The notes under the pieces are model-generated. The model did not search any database, was not told where the DNA came from, and saw nothing but the letters and a program-made list of their open reading frames with translations. DNA of 64,000 bases, taken from the NCBI GenBank assembly GCA_902768065.1, contig CACXJP010000002.1, forward strand, positions 1 to 64,000, read 5' to 3'. Shown here piece after piece: positions 8,965 through 18,670 of the stretch. The position numbers and the translations under genes are program-made. The DNA comes from an uncultured Erysipelotrichaceae bacterium. GTDB taxonomy: Bacteria > Bacillota_I > Bacilli_A > RF39 > UBA660. Every line of letters starts with the position of its first letter. Position 1 is the first letter of the stretch.

Positions 8965-9768
8965 TTACTTAAAATAGTCATTCTTTATTCCAAACAATGC
9001 TTTAATAAATCTTGCCATTGCTCTTCCAGGACTCAACCAAACAAATTTTACATTGTTCCTTTTATTACAACATATCTTTTCAACCATATACTTAGCTATA
9101 GTCTCAGGTCTATCTCCTAAAATATTATATACATTTTTTGTTTTATCTGACAATTCAATTTTATCTCCATCACCCATAGAAGTACCTATAAAATTAGTAA
9201 TCATAATTCCAGGAGTTATTTTACCAACATTAACATAATTTCCAGACTCTAATGATTCTTTAGCCAAAGCCTCAGTAAAATATGTAACAGCTCTTTTACA
9301 AGTCCCATATACAGATAAACCTAACATCTTAGCATCATTAGAGCCATAACCTTCTACATTATATACTGCCCCACTTTTTTGTTTAATCATAATAGGCATT
9401 ATATTTTTACTACACAATATAGTTCCCTTTAAATCAATATCTACAAGCCTATCTATTACTTTTGAATCTAAATCCCAAATTGCATTCATAGGTTGATTAA
9501 CACCTGCATTATTTATCCATATATCTATAGTTTTTACATCTAATAATACTTTTTCTATTGTTTTTTTAATATCTTCTTCACAAGTAACATCCATCTTATA
9601 TGATAAAATTTTACCTTTACTATGTATAGTACTTAGCTTTTCACATGCTTTTTTTATTTCTTCTTCATTTATATCACAAACTACAACATTATATCCTTTT
9701 TTTAAGAATTCTTCAGTCATAGCATATCCAAAACCTCTAGCACTACCTGTAATTATAACTGTCTTCAT
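8965..9768 (-). CDS. Short-chain dehydrogenase/reductase
   Basis: 267 residues, classical SDR length. Seen: the Rossmann nucleotide loop TGSARGFG near residue 7, NNAGV near 87 and the catalytic YGTCK (YxxxK) near 152; the usual catalytic serine position reads VEGYG. The substrate and cofactor preference cannot be read. The ATG overlaps the stop of the desulfoferrodoxin gene (TAATG), so it is translationally coupled to an oxygen-defence cluster. Confidence 0.85.
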   Translation of the reverse strand: MKTVIITGSARGFGYAMTEEFLKKGYNVVVCDINEEEIKKACEKLSTIHSKGKILSYKMDVTCEEDIKKTIEKVLLDVKTIDIWINNAGVNQPMNAIWDLDSKVIDRLVDIDLKGTILCSKNIMPIMIKQKSGAVYNVEGYGSNDAKMLGLSVYGTCKRAVTYFTEALAKESLESGNYVNVGKITPGIMITNFIGTSMGDGDKIELSDKTKNVYNILGDRPETIAKYMVEKICCNKRNNVKFVWLSPGRAMARFIKALFGIKNDYFK

Positions 9769-10142
9769 TATTTATTATTCACCCAAAGTCCATGTAAATT
9801 ACAATATGCATAAACAGCTTTTAACTCTTCATCATCTGATAAATCAAATTTACATTTTGGTTCATCTCCAGGATTTAAATATTTAATACTATAACCCTTA
9901 TTTGTTTCCATCAACATAAATTCTATATAGTGTTCATCTGTCATAGGATGCATTACTTCTCCACAAGTTGCAAACACTACATTATTATCAATTCCCACTA
10001 CTGGAACATGTTTTTCCAAAGCAGCATCAACACTATTTGCCTTCAATTCAACCATACCTTCTCCACAACAAGAAAGCATATCGCATTTTTCTTTTATAGT
10101 TACAATAATATTTCCACATTTCTTACATTTATATATTTTCAT
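9768..10142 (-). CDS. dfx: Desulfoferrodoxin (superoxide reductase)
   Basis: 124 residues, the two-domain length. The N-terminal desulforedoxin-like rubredoxin iron site has CKKCG near residue 6 and the adjacent SCCGEG pair near 25. The C-terminal superoxide reductase centre is built from EKHVPVV, GEVMHPM and DEHY histidines plus the YCNLHGLW Cys-x-x-His. It reduces superoxide to peroxide without making oxygen, a hallmark of anaerobes. It lies between flavodoxin and an SDR in one apparent operon. Confidence 0.95.
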   Translation of the reverse strand: MKIYKCKKCGNIIVTIKEKCDMLSCCGEGMVELKANSVDAALEKHVPVVGIDNNVVFATCGEVMHPMTDEHYIEFMLMETNKGYSIKYLNPGDEPKCKFDLSDDEELKAVYAYCNLHGLWVNNK

Positions 10143-10150
10143 AAATCCTC

Positions 10151-10621
10151 CTATAAACTATTAATCCAATTATTCAATTCATCCCAAGAAGGTCTTCCAA
10201 ATCTTTTTCCTTCAACAAGAATAGCACCTTTACAAGAATCAGCTAAATACTTATTAGTTTCACCCATTCCACTTGAACCACTTGTTGCAAAAGGAATTAT
10301 TTTCTTACCAGTAAAATCATAATTCTCTAAAAATGAATTAATAATTGTAGGTGCTTGATACCACCATATAGGAAAACCCAAATAAATAGTATCATATTCT
10401 TCTATACCATCTAAATCTTTTATAAATTCTGGTCTAAATGACTTATCATTCATCTCCACAGAGCTTCTACTTTCGTTATTTGTCCAATCCAAATCCTCGT
10501 CAGTATAAGGTTCTACTGGTTTTATTTCATACAAATCACCATTAACAACACCACATAAATCCTCTGCTAATTTTCTTGTCACTCCAGTACACGAAAAATA
10601 AGCAACTAACGTTTTACTCAT
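10151..10621 (-). CDS. Flavodoxin
   Basis: 156 residues. The FMN phosphate loop FSCTGVTRKLAEDL lies at the N-terminus, the aromatic IWWYQAPTI near residue 86 and a glycine-rich FATSGSSGMG near 112 in the second FMN-binding loop. It belongs to the long flavodoxin/flavodoxin_4-like class used as a low-potential electron carrier or small FMN-dependent reductase. As the first gene of the flavodoxin-dfx-SDR cluster it could feed electrons to the superoxide reductase (inference). Confidence 0.88.
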   Translation of the reverse strand: MSKTLVAYFSCTGVTRKLAEDLCGVVNGDLYEIKPVEPYTDEDLDWTNNESRSSVEMNDKSFRPEFIKDLDGIEEYDTIYLGFPIWWYQAPTIINSFLENYDFTGKKIIPFATSGSSGMGETNKYLADSCKGAILVEGKRFGRPSWDELNNWINSL

Positions 10622-10742
10622 ATTACCATCTCCTAGGATAATTATATCAAAGTAATATAATAAACTAAACTATTTATTTAAATATCTTTCATATAAATAC
10701 ATTATTTGATATAATTTAATATAATAGAAGGTGGTTTATACT

Positions 10743-11948
10743 ATGATTAGAAATTATATAGAATTCAAATATGATGAAGATGGATACCTAATAGCTAAAG
10801 TATCAAGAGATGGAAAATATAGAATTATTAGAAACATAGATAATATATTCAAATTAATGGATATTGCAGAAAAACATAATTATACAATAGAAGGCGAAAT
10901 GAGAATTGTAAGAGATGCAAGATATATAATTGATGAATATGATAAATCAAAAAGAAAAAGATCAAATAAATTTCACCTATATAACAAAGTACAAGATAAC
11001 ATGGTAATAAAAAGGAAACATACTGTTGGTAAAAAGATTGCAGCAATTTCTTTAGCAGTTTCCATGGCATTTGCAGGAGCAATGATAGCAAAATCAAATG
11101 CTGAAGATACCGATGATTCAGAAATAGTAAAAGGACAATACATAGTAACTGACCTTAGCCCAGATGATTATTCAAACTATTCAGATTATCTAGAAAATAT
11201 TGAATATGAAGAAACTGAACCAACAACCGAAAAAAGCGAATCAACTACTGCAAAAAAAGAAACAAAACCAACTGAAGAAATAAATGACATGGTAGATGAA
11301 AAAGAATTCCATTTTTCTTATGAAGATAGAACATCAAGTGAAAATATAGATAATGTTGATCAATATGATGATATATTCCAAAAGTATGCAAATATGTATG
11401 GACTTGATGTTAATTTACTTAAAGCCATAGCATGCCAAGAGTCTGGTGGGAATCATTATGGACATTTAGGAAATGGTCCTGCAGAAGGAATAATGCAAAT
11501 AGAAAAATCTGTTCATATTGGCGAAATAGTTACAGCATACAATTTTGAAACAGGAGAAAATGATTACTTTGAAGTAACAGCAGAAAATCTACAAGATATT
11601 GATTTTAATATCAGAGTAGCTGCAATAGATTTAAGAAATGCTATGGAAGCATTTAATTATAATATTCCACAAGGAACACAAGCATATAATCTTGGAATTG
11701 GTGGAATGAATCAAGTATTAGCAAATTGTTGTAGAAACATTGGTGTTCAACAATCAAATCTTGAAAATGATCCAACAAATAATTCCTGGTTGAATTATAC
11801 AGGAACAGTTGATATGGGAGATTCTGAATACATAGGGCATGTATTCAGCTACCTAAAAAACAACACAACACTTTCAATAAAAGATAGAGATGGAACAAAT
11901 CATAATATAACAATTGTAAATGATTATCAAAAACAAGCAAAAAAATAA
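10743..11948 (+). CDS. Membrane-anchored lytic transglycosylase (SLT domain)
   Basis: 401 residues. About 100 cytoplasmic residues, rich in basic and aromatic amino acids, precede a membrane helix (about 105-122, ISLAVSMAFAGAMIA). A Thr/Glu-rich stalk follows, then a lysozyme-like SLT domain from about residue 210: YANMYGLDVNLLKAIACQES, where the Glu of QES is the catalytic acid, and GPAEGIMQIE. It would cut glycan strands of peptidoglycan on the outer face. The start is the ATG at 10743, eight bases after AAGGTGG; a GTG twelve bases upstream overlaps that site and is rejected. Transcribed divergently from flavodoxin. Confidence 0.85.
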   Translation: MIRNYIEFKYDEDGYLIAKVSRDGKYRIIRNIDNIFKLMDIAEKHNYTIEGEMRIVRDARYIIDEYDKSKRKRSNKFHLYNKVQDNMVIKRKHTVGKKIAAISLAVSMAFAGAMIAKSNAEDTDDSEIVKGQYIVTDLSPDDYSNYSDYLENIEYEETEPTTEKSESTTAKKETKPTEEINDMVDEKEFHFSYEDRTSSENIDNVDQYDDIFQKYANMYGLDVNLLKAIACQESGGNHYGHLGNGPAEGIMQIEKSVHIGEIVTAYNFETGENDYFEVTAENLQDIDFNIRVAAIDLRNAMEAFNYNIPQGTQAYNLGIGGMNQVLANCCRNIGVQQSNLENDPTNNSWLNYTGTVDMGDSEYIGHVFSYLKNNTTLSIKDRDGTNHNITIVNDYQKQAKK

Positions 11949-11973
11949 AAAGAGTTCTTCAACTCTTTTTTTA
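11947..11973. terminator. Bidirectional rho-independent terminator
   Basis: AAAAAGAGTTCTTCAACTCTTTTTTT lies between two convergent genes. The stem AAAGAGTT/AACTCTTT is flanked by A and T runs, so it can serve both strands. Confidence 0.8.
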
Positions 11974-12243
11974 ATTAATGAATCTATACATATCAGAAAT
12001 AAGTATTAGTTTATTGTTATATTCAATATGTCCAGTTACTGCAATAGGATAACCTATCATATTACTAATAATAGATTTATCTTGATTATTAAAATCAACA
12101 TATATCTTATTAGCTAGTTCATTATAATCATCATCATTAGGGCAAAGAATCAACACCCTAACTCTTCCATCTACATCTTTCATATCTTCACTTATTCTCC
12201 CAACTATTGTAAATTCATTATGACATAATACTTGTCCACTCAT
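11971..12243 (-). CDS. Small OB-fold, SSB-like protein
   Basis: 90 residues. NEFTIVGRISED near the N-terminus and SNMIGYPIAVTGHIEYNNKLILI near the C-terminus match the first and last strands of the single-stranded DNA-binding OB fold (N-x-F...VGRI; G-x-x-v-a-V-x-G). It is shorter than SSB and lacks the acidic C-terminal tail that recruits repair proteins, so it is probably a specialised OB protein rather than the replicative SSB. Confidence 0.6.
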   Translation of the reverse strand: MSGQVLCHNEFTIVGRISEDMKDVDGRVRVLILCPNDDDYNELANKIYVDFNNQDKSIISNMIGYPIAVTGHIEYNNKLILISDMYRFIN

Positions 12244-12304
12244 TATTATCCCTCCTTGCTCACAATAATAGATTATTAATTAAATAAAAACAAATCATCA
12301 AAAT

Positions 12305-12345
12305 AAAAAATTCAGACAATTTATTATCTGAATTTTTATTTTTTA
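12305..12345. terminator. Terminator-like hairpin in the gap after the LD-carboxypeptidase gene
   Basis: AATTCAGACAATTTATTATCTGAATT forms a stem of about eight pairs with T-rich flanks on both strands. It lies about 65 bases after the stop of the gene at 12403-13389. Confidence 0.6.
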
Positions 12346-12402
12346 TAAATACATTTAACCTTTTCAAGTATCTATTCAATATAAATAAACAAGTTTTAAT
12401 GA

Positions 12403-13389
12403 TTAATCTTCTATTTGAATTATTCCATTTTTTATAATACATTTTCCTCCTATTGGAAATGTAAATATAGGTGTTGTATGACCAAAGTCCATATTTATAA
12501 CAATTGGAATATCTTTTAATCTTTCTTTTGTAGTAAGAATATAATTCCACTTATCTAAATTCATTTCACTATCTTTTTGAGCTCTACCAATAACTACTCC
12601 CTTGATTTTTTTGTTAGATAATGAATGAAGTAAAGATTGTAAATCTCTATCGAATTCTCTTGTAAATTCTTTTCCTAATAGAGAATCATCTTCTAAAAAT
12701 AAAATTATATTATCATCTTTTGGAAAAAACTCAGTACCTTGAAGTAAATTTAAAGTACATAAATTACCTCCAATTATAGTACCTTCACATTCTCCATCAT
12801 TAATTACTACTCTACCTGAATTACTAATAAAATTTCTATTATCCTGATCTAAAAACCAAGCATCATCACTCCACTCTTTTGAATCAGTAATAGTAATTAA
12901 TTCATTTTCCATTAAAATACTTTTAAAATTTTCTAAAGTATAATCAAATCCATTTTTCATTCCAAAACTAGAATAATGTGGTCCATAATAAGAAACCAAG
13001 CCAGTCTTACAATAAATTGCATTTAGTAAAGCGGTTATATCTGAGAAACCACATATTATTTTAGGATTATTTTTTATTAAGTCAAAGTCAATATAATCCA
13101 AAATCTGATTTACATTAAAACCACCAATTACCGTTAATATTGCTTTTACATTTTTATCCCTAAAGGCATCATGTAAATCTTCAATTCTTTCTTCTATGGT
13201 TCCGCAACAATAAACATCATTCATACTCTTATTAACATTCTTTCCAAAAGTAACTTTAAAGCCTAATTCTTCTAATCTACTTGTTGCTATATTCATAGTT
13301 TCATCACTAAGTAAAGTCATATTTCTTGATGGAGCAATTACCCTAATTTCATCACCTTTTTTTAGTTTTTCGGGTACTATTTTTTTCAT
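12403..13389 (-). CDS. LD-carboxypeptidase / S66 serine peptidase (LdcA/MccF type)
   Basis: 328 residues. KGDEIRVIAPSRNMTL at the start, IGGFNVNQIL near residue 100 and CGFSDITALLNAI near 113 are S66 signatures; the Ser of GFSD is the nucleophile. A late FGHTTPIFTFPIG supplies the catalytic His and EGTIIGGNL the Glu region. The family cleaves the L,D bond of recycled muropeptides (LdcA) or of microcin C (MccF). Context does not decide between them. The ATG at 13389 follows GGGGGA and lies one base after the upstream stop, so the two genes are coupled. Confidence 0.88.
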   Translation of the reverse strand: MKKIVPEKLKKGDEIRVIAPSRNMTLLSDETMNIATSRLEELGFKVTFGKNVNKSMNDVYCCGTIEERIEDLHDAFRDKNVKAILTVIGGFNVNQILDYIDFDLIKNNPKIICGFSDITALLNAIYCKTGLVSYYGPHYSSFGMKNGFDYTLENFKSILMENELITITDSKEWSDDAWFLDQDNRNFISNSGRVVINDGECEGTIIGGNLCTLNLLQGTEFFPKDDNIILFLEDDSLLGKEFTREFDRDLQSLLHSLSNKKIKGVVIGRAQKDSEMNLDKWNYILTTKERLKDIPIVINMDFGHTTPIFTFPIGGKCIIKNGIIQIED

Positions 13390-13390
13390 A

Positions 13391-14023
13391 TTATTTTCCC
13401 CCATATACTCTATTGTGTACAGCAGTTCTTCTTCTTTCTTCTTCTATTGCTTCACATATATTTTTATATTGATCATCATCCCAACTACTAACTCTAAAAT
13501 CAATTTTACCTGTTCTAAATCCAAGACTTACATCATCTAAAATATCATTATCAATAAGTAATTTACATGAATCAACAATAGCTTGTAGTAAATCTTCTTG
13601 AAATTCAGATAAAACACCTTTATTTGATGCAAAAGAAATAAGTAATTCTCTATCTCCAGCCATTATTCTTGTTTCAATACAAGATAAGAAAAGGGTATTA
13701 AGATCATCTTTATATAGAGCTGTATTTCCTACACCTCTCTCAGTAATATAAAAATCATCTCCATTTAAATATTTAATTAAGTTTATACTTGTAAGAAAGT
13801 GAGATGACTTACCATCATTTTCATTTACCTTTGCTGCGAATTCATCTTTAGAAGATACAAGTCCAGCACTCAATCCACCAATATTAGATTGTTTTCTTTT
13901 TCTTTTAACTAATTCATCTAAAAAACAATATAAAATCTCTGTAATATTTTCTTTTGAATCACCACTATTAGCACTATATATCTTTTCATCCATTTTTTCT
14001 GTAATGAAATCTTTTGTTTTCAT
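13391..14023 (-). CDS. Conserved hypothetical protein
   Basis: 210 residues, acidic, no signal peptide or membrane segment. Recognisable features are a Lys/Arg patch (VKRKRKQSN near residue 40), GGLSAGLVSSKDEF, and a Cys-containing stretch FLSCIETRIMAG. I do not recognise the family. It is the middle gene of a tight three-gene unit (acetyltransferase, this, LD-carboxypeptidase) with no spacing on either side, so a linked cytoplasmic role is likely, but no function can be given. Confidence 0.65.
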   Translation of the reverse strand: MKTKDFITEKMDEKIYSANSGDSKENITEILYCFLDELVKRKRKQSNIGGLSAGLVSSKDEFAAKVNENDGKSSHFLTSINLIKYLNGDDFYITERGVGNTALYKDDLNTLFLSCIETRIMAGDRELLISFASNKGVLSEFQEDLLQAIVDSCKLLIDNDILDDVSLGFRTGKIDFRVSSWDDDQYKNICEAIEEERRRTAVHNRVYGGK

Positions 14024-14560
14024 TTAATTATTCTCCTTATATAAATACTTATATATTTTCACAGGTAATCCTGTAGATTCTTCATATATAATCTTTTCAA
14101 ATTCAAACCCACATTTTTCCATTACTTTCCAGGAACCATAATTTTCTACATAGGAACCTGCATAGATATTATTAAAACCCTTTTCTTTAGCTTTTTCAAG
14201 AGTTAATTCCAACAAAATCGTCGCATAACCCTTTTTTCTCTCACTTGGTCTAATCCCATATCCAATATGTCCCCACAAAACTCCAGATTCTCCAACTATC
14301 TTATCTCTTAAATTAGAAGCCCCTACTAGAATATCTTTCTCATCATCATATAACCAATAAGTAGTTGATGAAGAGTACCCATCTAAATCTATTCCATTTC
14401 TAACATCTTCTACCCTTTTAAGTATATCTTTATAATAATCCATAGTATGATATTTTAAAGATAATGGCCAAGGAGCAATGCGAGATCCTTCCATATTCCA
14501 CTCATCCATCATCTCTTTATATTGCTCATAATATTTTAAATCCGGCTTTACAAGTATCAT
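14024..14560 (-). CDS. GNAT-family N-acetyltransferase
   Basis: 178 residues. The acetyl-CoA pyrophosphate loop is in IRPSERKKGYATILL near residue 108, preceded by WGHIGYG and followed by NIYAGSYVENYGSWKVMEKCGFEFE, the classical GNAT motifs A and B. The N-terminal half (YKEMMDEWNMEGSRIAPW) resembles predicted GNATs of unknown substrate. First gene of the unit with 13391-14023 and the LD-carboxypeptidase. Confidence 0.88.
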   Translation of the reverse strand: MILVKPDLKYYEQYKEMMDEWNMEGSRIAPWPLSLKYHTMDYYKDILKRVEDVRNGIDLDGYSSSTTYWLYDDEKDILVGASNLRDKIVGESGVLWGHIGYGIRPSERKKGYATILLELTLEKAKEKGFNNIYAGSYVENYGSWKVMEKCGFEFEKIIYEESTGLPVKIYKYLYKENN

Positions 14561-14635
14561 TTATTATTCACTCCCCATTTTTATAAAGAATAAAAATAAA
14601 TAATAAAAATATTTATAATATATGTAATTTTATGT

Positions 14636-14668
14636 AAAAAAAAAGTAGACATCATCTACTTTTTAATT
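14636..14668 (-). terminator. Rho-independent terminator overlapping the lipoprotein stop
   Basis: Minus strand AAAGTAGATGATGTCTACTTT followed by a run of T residues. The stop codon at 14663 lies inside the 5' arm. Confidence 0.75.
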
Positions 14669-15094
14669 ATAACTACAAGTATATTGTTGTTTTTCAAGTT
14701 CCTTTTTAGCGGCACTAGGAGAAGTTTTTTTACTAATAGCATTTCCAGCTAATTTATCAACATCTAATTCAGCTTTTACAACTAAATGCTTATTTTCAAT
14801 ATCTTGATTACATCCAATAAATGCGTTTGCATAATCTTTCATATTTGATTTAACGATTGAACAAAAATCTTGTTTAGCAATTAAATCGATTGTTGATTGA
14901 TCACGAGATGACATATCTACATCATAACTAAAGTCCATTTTATCAATCATATTACCTTTAAAATCAATATTGAATGTAACATCTACACCACTTGCATTTT
15001 GTTTACAAACTAACCTTTTATTTCCTGATGATAAACATCCAGTTGTAATAAACAACGCCACTACCGCAATAATTATAAAATAACTCTTCTTCAT
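14663..15094 (-). CDS. Small lipoprotein (DUF1307-like)
   Basis: 143 residues. Signal peptide with a lipobox ITTGC at residues 16-20, so it should be lipid-anchored outside. The mature part contains VTFNIDFKGNMIDKMDFSYDVDMS and four further cysteines. Layout and length recall YehR/DUF1307 lipoproteins, but I base this on pattern only. It is transcribed alone. Confidence 0.7.
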   Translation of the reverse strand: MKKSYFIIIAVVALFITTGCLSSGNKRLVCKQNASGVDVTFNIDFKGNMIDKMDFSYDVDMSSRDQSTIDLIAKQDFCSIVKSNMKDYANAFIGCNQDIENKHLVVKAELDVDKLAGNAISKKTSPSAAKKELEKQQYTCSYN

Positions 15095-15287
15095 ATATCC
15101 TCCATAACATAATTATAACATCAAAAAATTCATTAATCAATTTTTTTCTTAATCTTATAATTATTAATCATTATAAAAATTTAAGAAAAAAGTAAATAAA
15201 TAAGTGAATTATAATAGAATAAATGTTAAAATATATATAATAGTAGAACGCTAAAAATTAAGAATTATTGTTTGAGGGTGAAATAAA

Positions 15288-17307
15288 ATGAAAAGAATAT
15301 TATCAAACAACAAAGGTTTTACGCTGATTGAACTTATGGTTGTAATTTCATTAATTTCAATTTTAATGGGAATCACAATTCCTGCAGTATCAGCAGTAAT
15401 AAACAATTCTAAAAAGAAAACATATGTAGTAATTGCCAAAGAATATATGGATGCTGCACGTCAAACAATTATGCAAAATGAATTTCCAATAATATCGGAA
15501 TTAGATACAACCTATTATATACACTTTTCAAATCTTGAAATGGAAAGTAATAATGGAATAAGTCCTTTTGCGCCTTTTGAAGATGCTTACGTTGTGTAAC
15601 AAGAACGAAAAATGAAAACCCTATGATTATTACTGGGCAAGTAAAGATGAGGGTGGAAATAGAATCGATGTAAGAGGAGAAAATGTTATATCACATAAAG
15701 ATGTTTATAACAACATCAAAAGGCCCCTTAATAATAAGGTTCCAATCGAAAATAGACCCAAAATAGTAATAATTGGTAAAAATAAAAAAATAACACACGC
15801 TCTACCTGTTCCAGAAATAACAGAAGAAGAAGCAAGCAAATGTTATAGTTTTCAAAAAAATGAAAATGATGAAACAATAAAAATAACCTACTATAATAAA
15901 AGTTGCGGACCAAAAGTAAACATACCAGGTATAATAGATGGATATACCGTAACTACAATATATCAATATGCATTTAATAGTATGGGATTGACAGAGGTTG
16001 TTATTCCAGATACTGTAAAAGAAATTCAAAGCAGAGCTTTTGCCAATAATAGTATTACTAAACTTGTCCTGCCGAATGGACTGACAAAAATTGATACAGA
16101 AGCATTTATGAATAATAAAATTCCTGAAGTAACATTTCCTGAAGGATTAACAACCATTGGAGCAAGGTCATTTAAAACAAATCAGATAACCCAATATAGT
16201 ATACCTGATTCTGTCACTACTTTAGGATCTTGTGCATTTTGTAATAATCCAATACCAAATCCTAGTTTTCTTTATGTAAATGGAGACAACTCAAGGATAA
16301 GAGGATACATGGGAGATATGTCGGAATTCACAGATAAAGAATTCATTATACCGGCAGTTAAAGATGGGGTCCCACTGACAACAATTGAATCAAGTGAATT
16401 CTATTCCATGGGACTTTCTGGTTGGGAAGTTGTAATCCCTGATACAGTAACAACCGTAAAATCAAATGCATTTGCACAAAGTGGTATATCTAAAATTAAT
16501 ATGCCATCAAACTTAAAAACAGTTGAAAGTAGTGCTTTCTATGGTAATAATATTACAGAATTACATATACCAAGTTCTGTTACATCTATTGAAACACTAG
16601 CATATAATAGAAATAAAGTTACCAATGGAGATATTTGGATATACAAGAGAAATTCTAATGGTACAGTTGATAATACAACACTAATTGGTTATGCAGGAGC
16701 TAACAGAACAGATTTAACTATACCCTCAACAGTAAAAAAGATAGATGGAAGCACATTTAGATATTGTAATTTAAAAGGTGGAATAACCATACCAAACTCT
16801 GTCACAAGCATTGGTAGTCTGGCCTTTGCACTGAATGAGCTAAGCTGGGTTGATAATGGAGATGGTGATAAAACAGGGCCATTTGTTTATAAGAGAAAAG
16901 CATCAGGTGGATTTGATAAAACTTCTCTATTACAATATGCAGGATATCAAACTGCAAATGTTACTATTCCTAATAATGTTAAAACGATTGAAAATTATGC
17001 TTTCTACTACTCATATATAAAAGGCGTTACAATTCCCGAAGGAGTTACAAAAATTGGTAACAATGCATTTGAGTTGTGTAAGCTAGAAGGAACAGTAGTA
17101 ATTCCAAGTACAGTAACCTCAATAGGTGCAAATGCATTTAAAAAACAAATTACATGGACAAGTATGAATGGAAGTCTAAATAAAATTGTAAATAAAACAG
17201 GAAGAAAGTTCAATTGGCAAAGCATTACTGATGGACCATCACCAGCAACATTTGAAACAGGAACAATAGAAAACTGGTATGGAAATATTGAAGTAACAAA
17301 AAACTGA
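15288..17307 (+). pseudogene. Prepilin-like N-terminus joined to BspA-type leucine-rich repeats, broken by two frameshifts
   Basis: Residues 1-35 form a type IV prepilin leader (NNKGFTLIELMVVISLISI; cleavage after the Gly, Glu at +5). That frame stops at 15599. A second frame continues as V-TRTKNENP over 15596-15622, and a third from 15622 runs to 17307 (YDYYWASKDEGGNRIDV..., then LRR_5/BspA repeats such as VVIPDTVKEIQSRAFANNSI). Restoring one base near 15596 and one near 15621 yields one continuous protein of about 670 residues. A RBS GAGGGTG precedes the ATG. Read as one gene it would be a surface adhesin delivered through a pilin-like signal. Two one-base losses 25 bases apart are either true decay or a local sequence error. 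Confidence 0.75.
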
Positions 17308-17328
17308 TATAAAAATATCAGTTTTTTT
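17300..17328. terminator. Bidirectional rho-independent terminator
   Basis: AACTGATATAAAAATATCAGTTTTTTT lies between the convergent LRR gene and beta-helix gene. The stem is AACTGATAT/ATATCAGTT. Confidence 0.75.
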
Positions 17329-18655
17329 ATTTAATTAATTTACCATCAACAAATAGTTTATATCCATTAAAATCAATATTTGAATACTTTGTATCAACAT
17401 CCACTAGTTCTGAAACATATGAATCACCCATCAATTTAATCTTAGACGATTTGTCTAATGATAAAACAACTCTTCTAGCACTATCAGAATTATTTATAAT
17501 ACCTTCTAAATAAGAAGATTTCTTTAGATTAATAGATAACTCTGATATTGAATCAACAACTATATTACCTGTTATACTTTGATTTATAAGTTCTAAATTT
17601 ACATTTCCACCATTTGTTCCAGAACTTCCCCAAGAATCATTTTGAATCCTAATAAAATTTCCATCAAGATCATTATTTATAAACTTATTATTCTCTAAGG
17701 TAATATTTGCCTTAGTGTTTGTAACATAAATCGAATCACCTTTATTAGTCACTATAGTTGATTTTTTTGCTGAAAATAAAGCAGTACCTGTATCAGCATC
17801 TCCAGACATAGATTGATATATAAAAATATTTTTATATGTTGTAGATTGACCATGCAAAACATTATTTGTATCGGTCAAATTAACATTTTCTATTGCAATT
17901 TTATTTTTACCCTCAATAATTAATCCTTCAGAAACTTCAGAAACTAATGTAGAATTTTTCACTGTAATATCCGCTGTTGAATAAACAGCAGGAGAACCTC
18001 TTCCTCTTGTAACATATGTTCCTTTATTAACAGTTACTTTTCCACCACCTCTATCTGATCTTATAGCAGCACTAGATGTACCAGAGGTAGTTATATTTAA
18101 ATTAGTCGCATTCATCACCCCACCACCTGTTGTCATAATTCCTCCTGAATTATCTTTTAAAGTGGTTATCTTTGAATCACTTATATTTACTGTTGTCCCA
18201 TCACCGGATGAATTCTTAGTAGTTGCTGAACCACCATAACTAAAGACTCCATTTGCACCTGTCGCGTCTGTATTAATAACTACATTTTTTATAGAAACTT
18301 CCGCACCATCTTTAACTAAAAGAGCTGAATTAATTCCATAAAAACTAGTATTATCTCCTGAACTAGAATCACCTTTTTTATCAATACTAATATCTGAAAC
18401 GTTAGATTTTGCTTTATTCAATACCATAATTACATTTTCATCAGCACTTGTAGATTTAAATGAATCACCTTTAATATCCTCATCTTTTGTTATTTCTTTA
18501 ATACTTTTATATGAAACAGATTTATTATTACCATCTATAATCCTGTTATTATTATCATTATTTGTATTAATTATTATTAAAAACCATAAAAAGCCAAGAA
18601 TTAAGGATAAAAATATTATTATTCCAATAGATATTAATGTATCTTTATTCTTCAT
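17327..18655 (-). CDS. Membrane-anchored right-handed beta-helix surface protein
   Basis: 442 residues. One N-terminal membrane anchor (residues 8-30, IGIIIFLSLILGFLWFLIII), an Asn/Ser/Asp-rich spacer, then Ser/Thr/Gly/Asn-rich repeats from about residue 85 (ALLVKDGAEVSIKNVVINTD, SAAIRSDRGGGKVTVNKGTYV, PAVYSTADITVKNSTLVSE) with the periodic hydrophobics of a pectate-lyase-type parallel beta-helix. No polysaccharide-lyase catalytic residues are evident, so adhesion is more likely than enzymatic cleavage. Fifteen bases downstream of a small Pro/Gly/Gln-rich membrane protein, hence probably co-expressed. Confidence 0.7.
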   Translation of the reverse strand: MKNKDTLISIGIIIFLSLILGFLWFLIIINTNNDNNNRIIDGNNKSVSYKSIKEITKDEDIKGDSFKSTSADENVIMVLNKAKSNVSDISIDKKGDSSSGDNTSFYGINSALLVKDGAEVSIKNVVINTDATGANGVFSYGGSATTKNSSGDGTTVNISDSKITTLKDNSGGIMTTGGGVMNATNLNITTSGTSSAAIRSDRGGGKVTVNKGTYVTRGRGSPAVYSTADITVKNSTLVSEVSEGLIIEGKNKIAIENVNLTDTNNVLHGQSTTYKNIFIYQSMSGDADTGTALFSAKKSTIVTNKGDSIYVTNTKANITLENNKFINNDLDGNFIRIQNDSWGSSGTNGGNVNLELINQSITGNIVVDSISELSINLKKSSYLEGIINNSDSARRVVLSLDKSSKIKLMGDSYVSELVDVDTKYSNIDFNGYKLFVDGKLIK

Positions 18656-18670
18656 ATCTTACTCCAAATT

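Noticed and set aside
12260..12550. 96-residue minus-strand ORF overlapping the LD-carboxypeptidase end
   Set aside because: Out-of-frame shadow of a gene with a clear family match; biased Tyr/Lys/Asn composition and no ribosome site.
15288..15599. A complete short type IV pilin gene
   Set aside because: The frame ends by frameshift, and the next frame continues without a start codon into the repeat protein.
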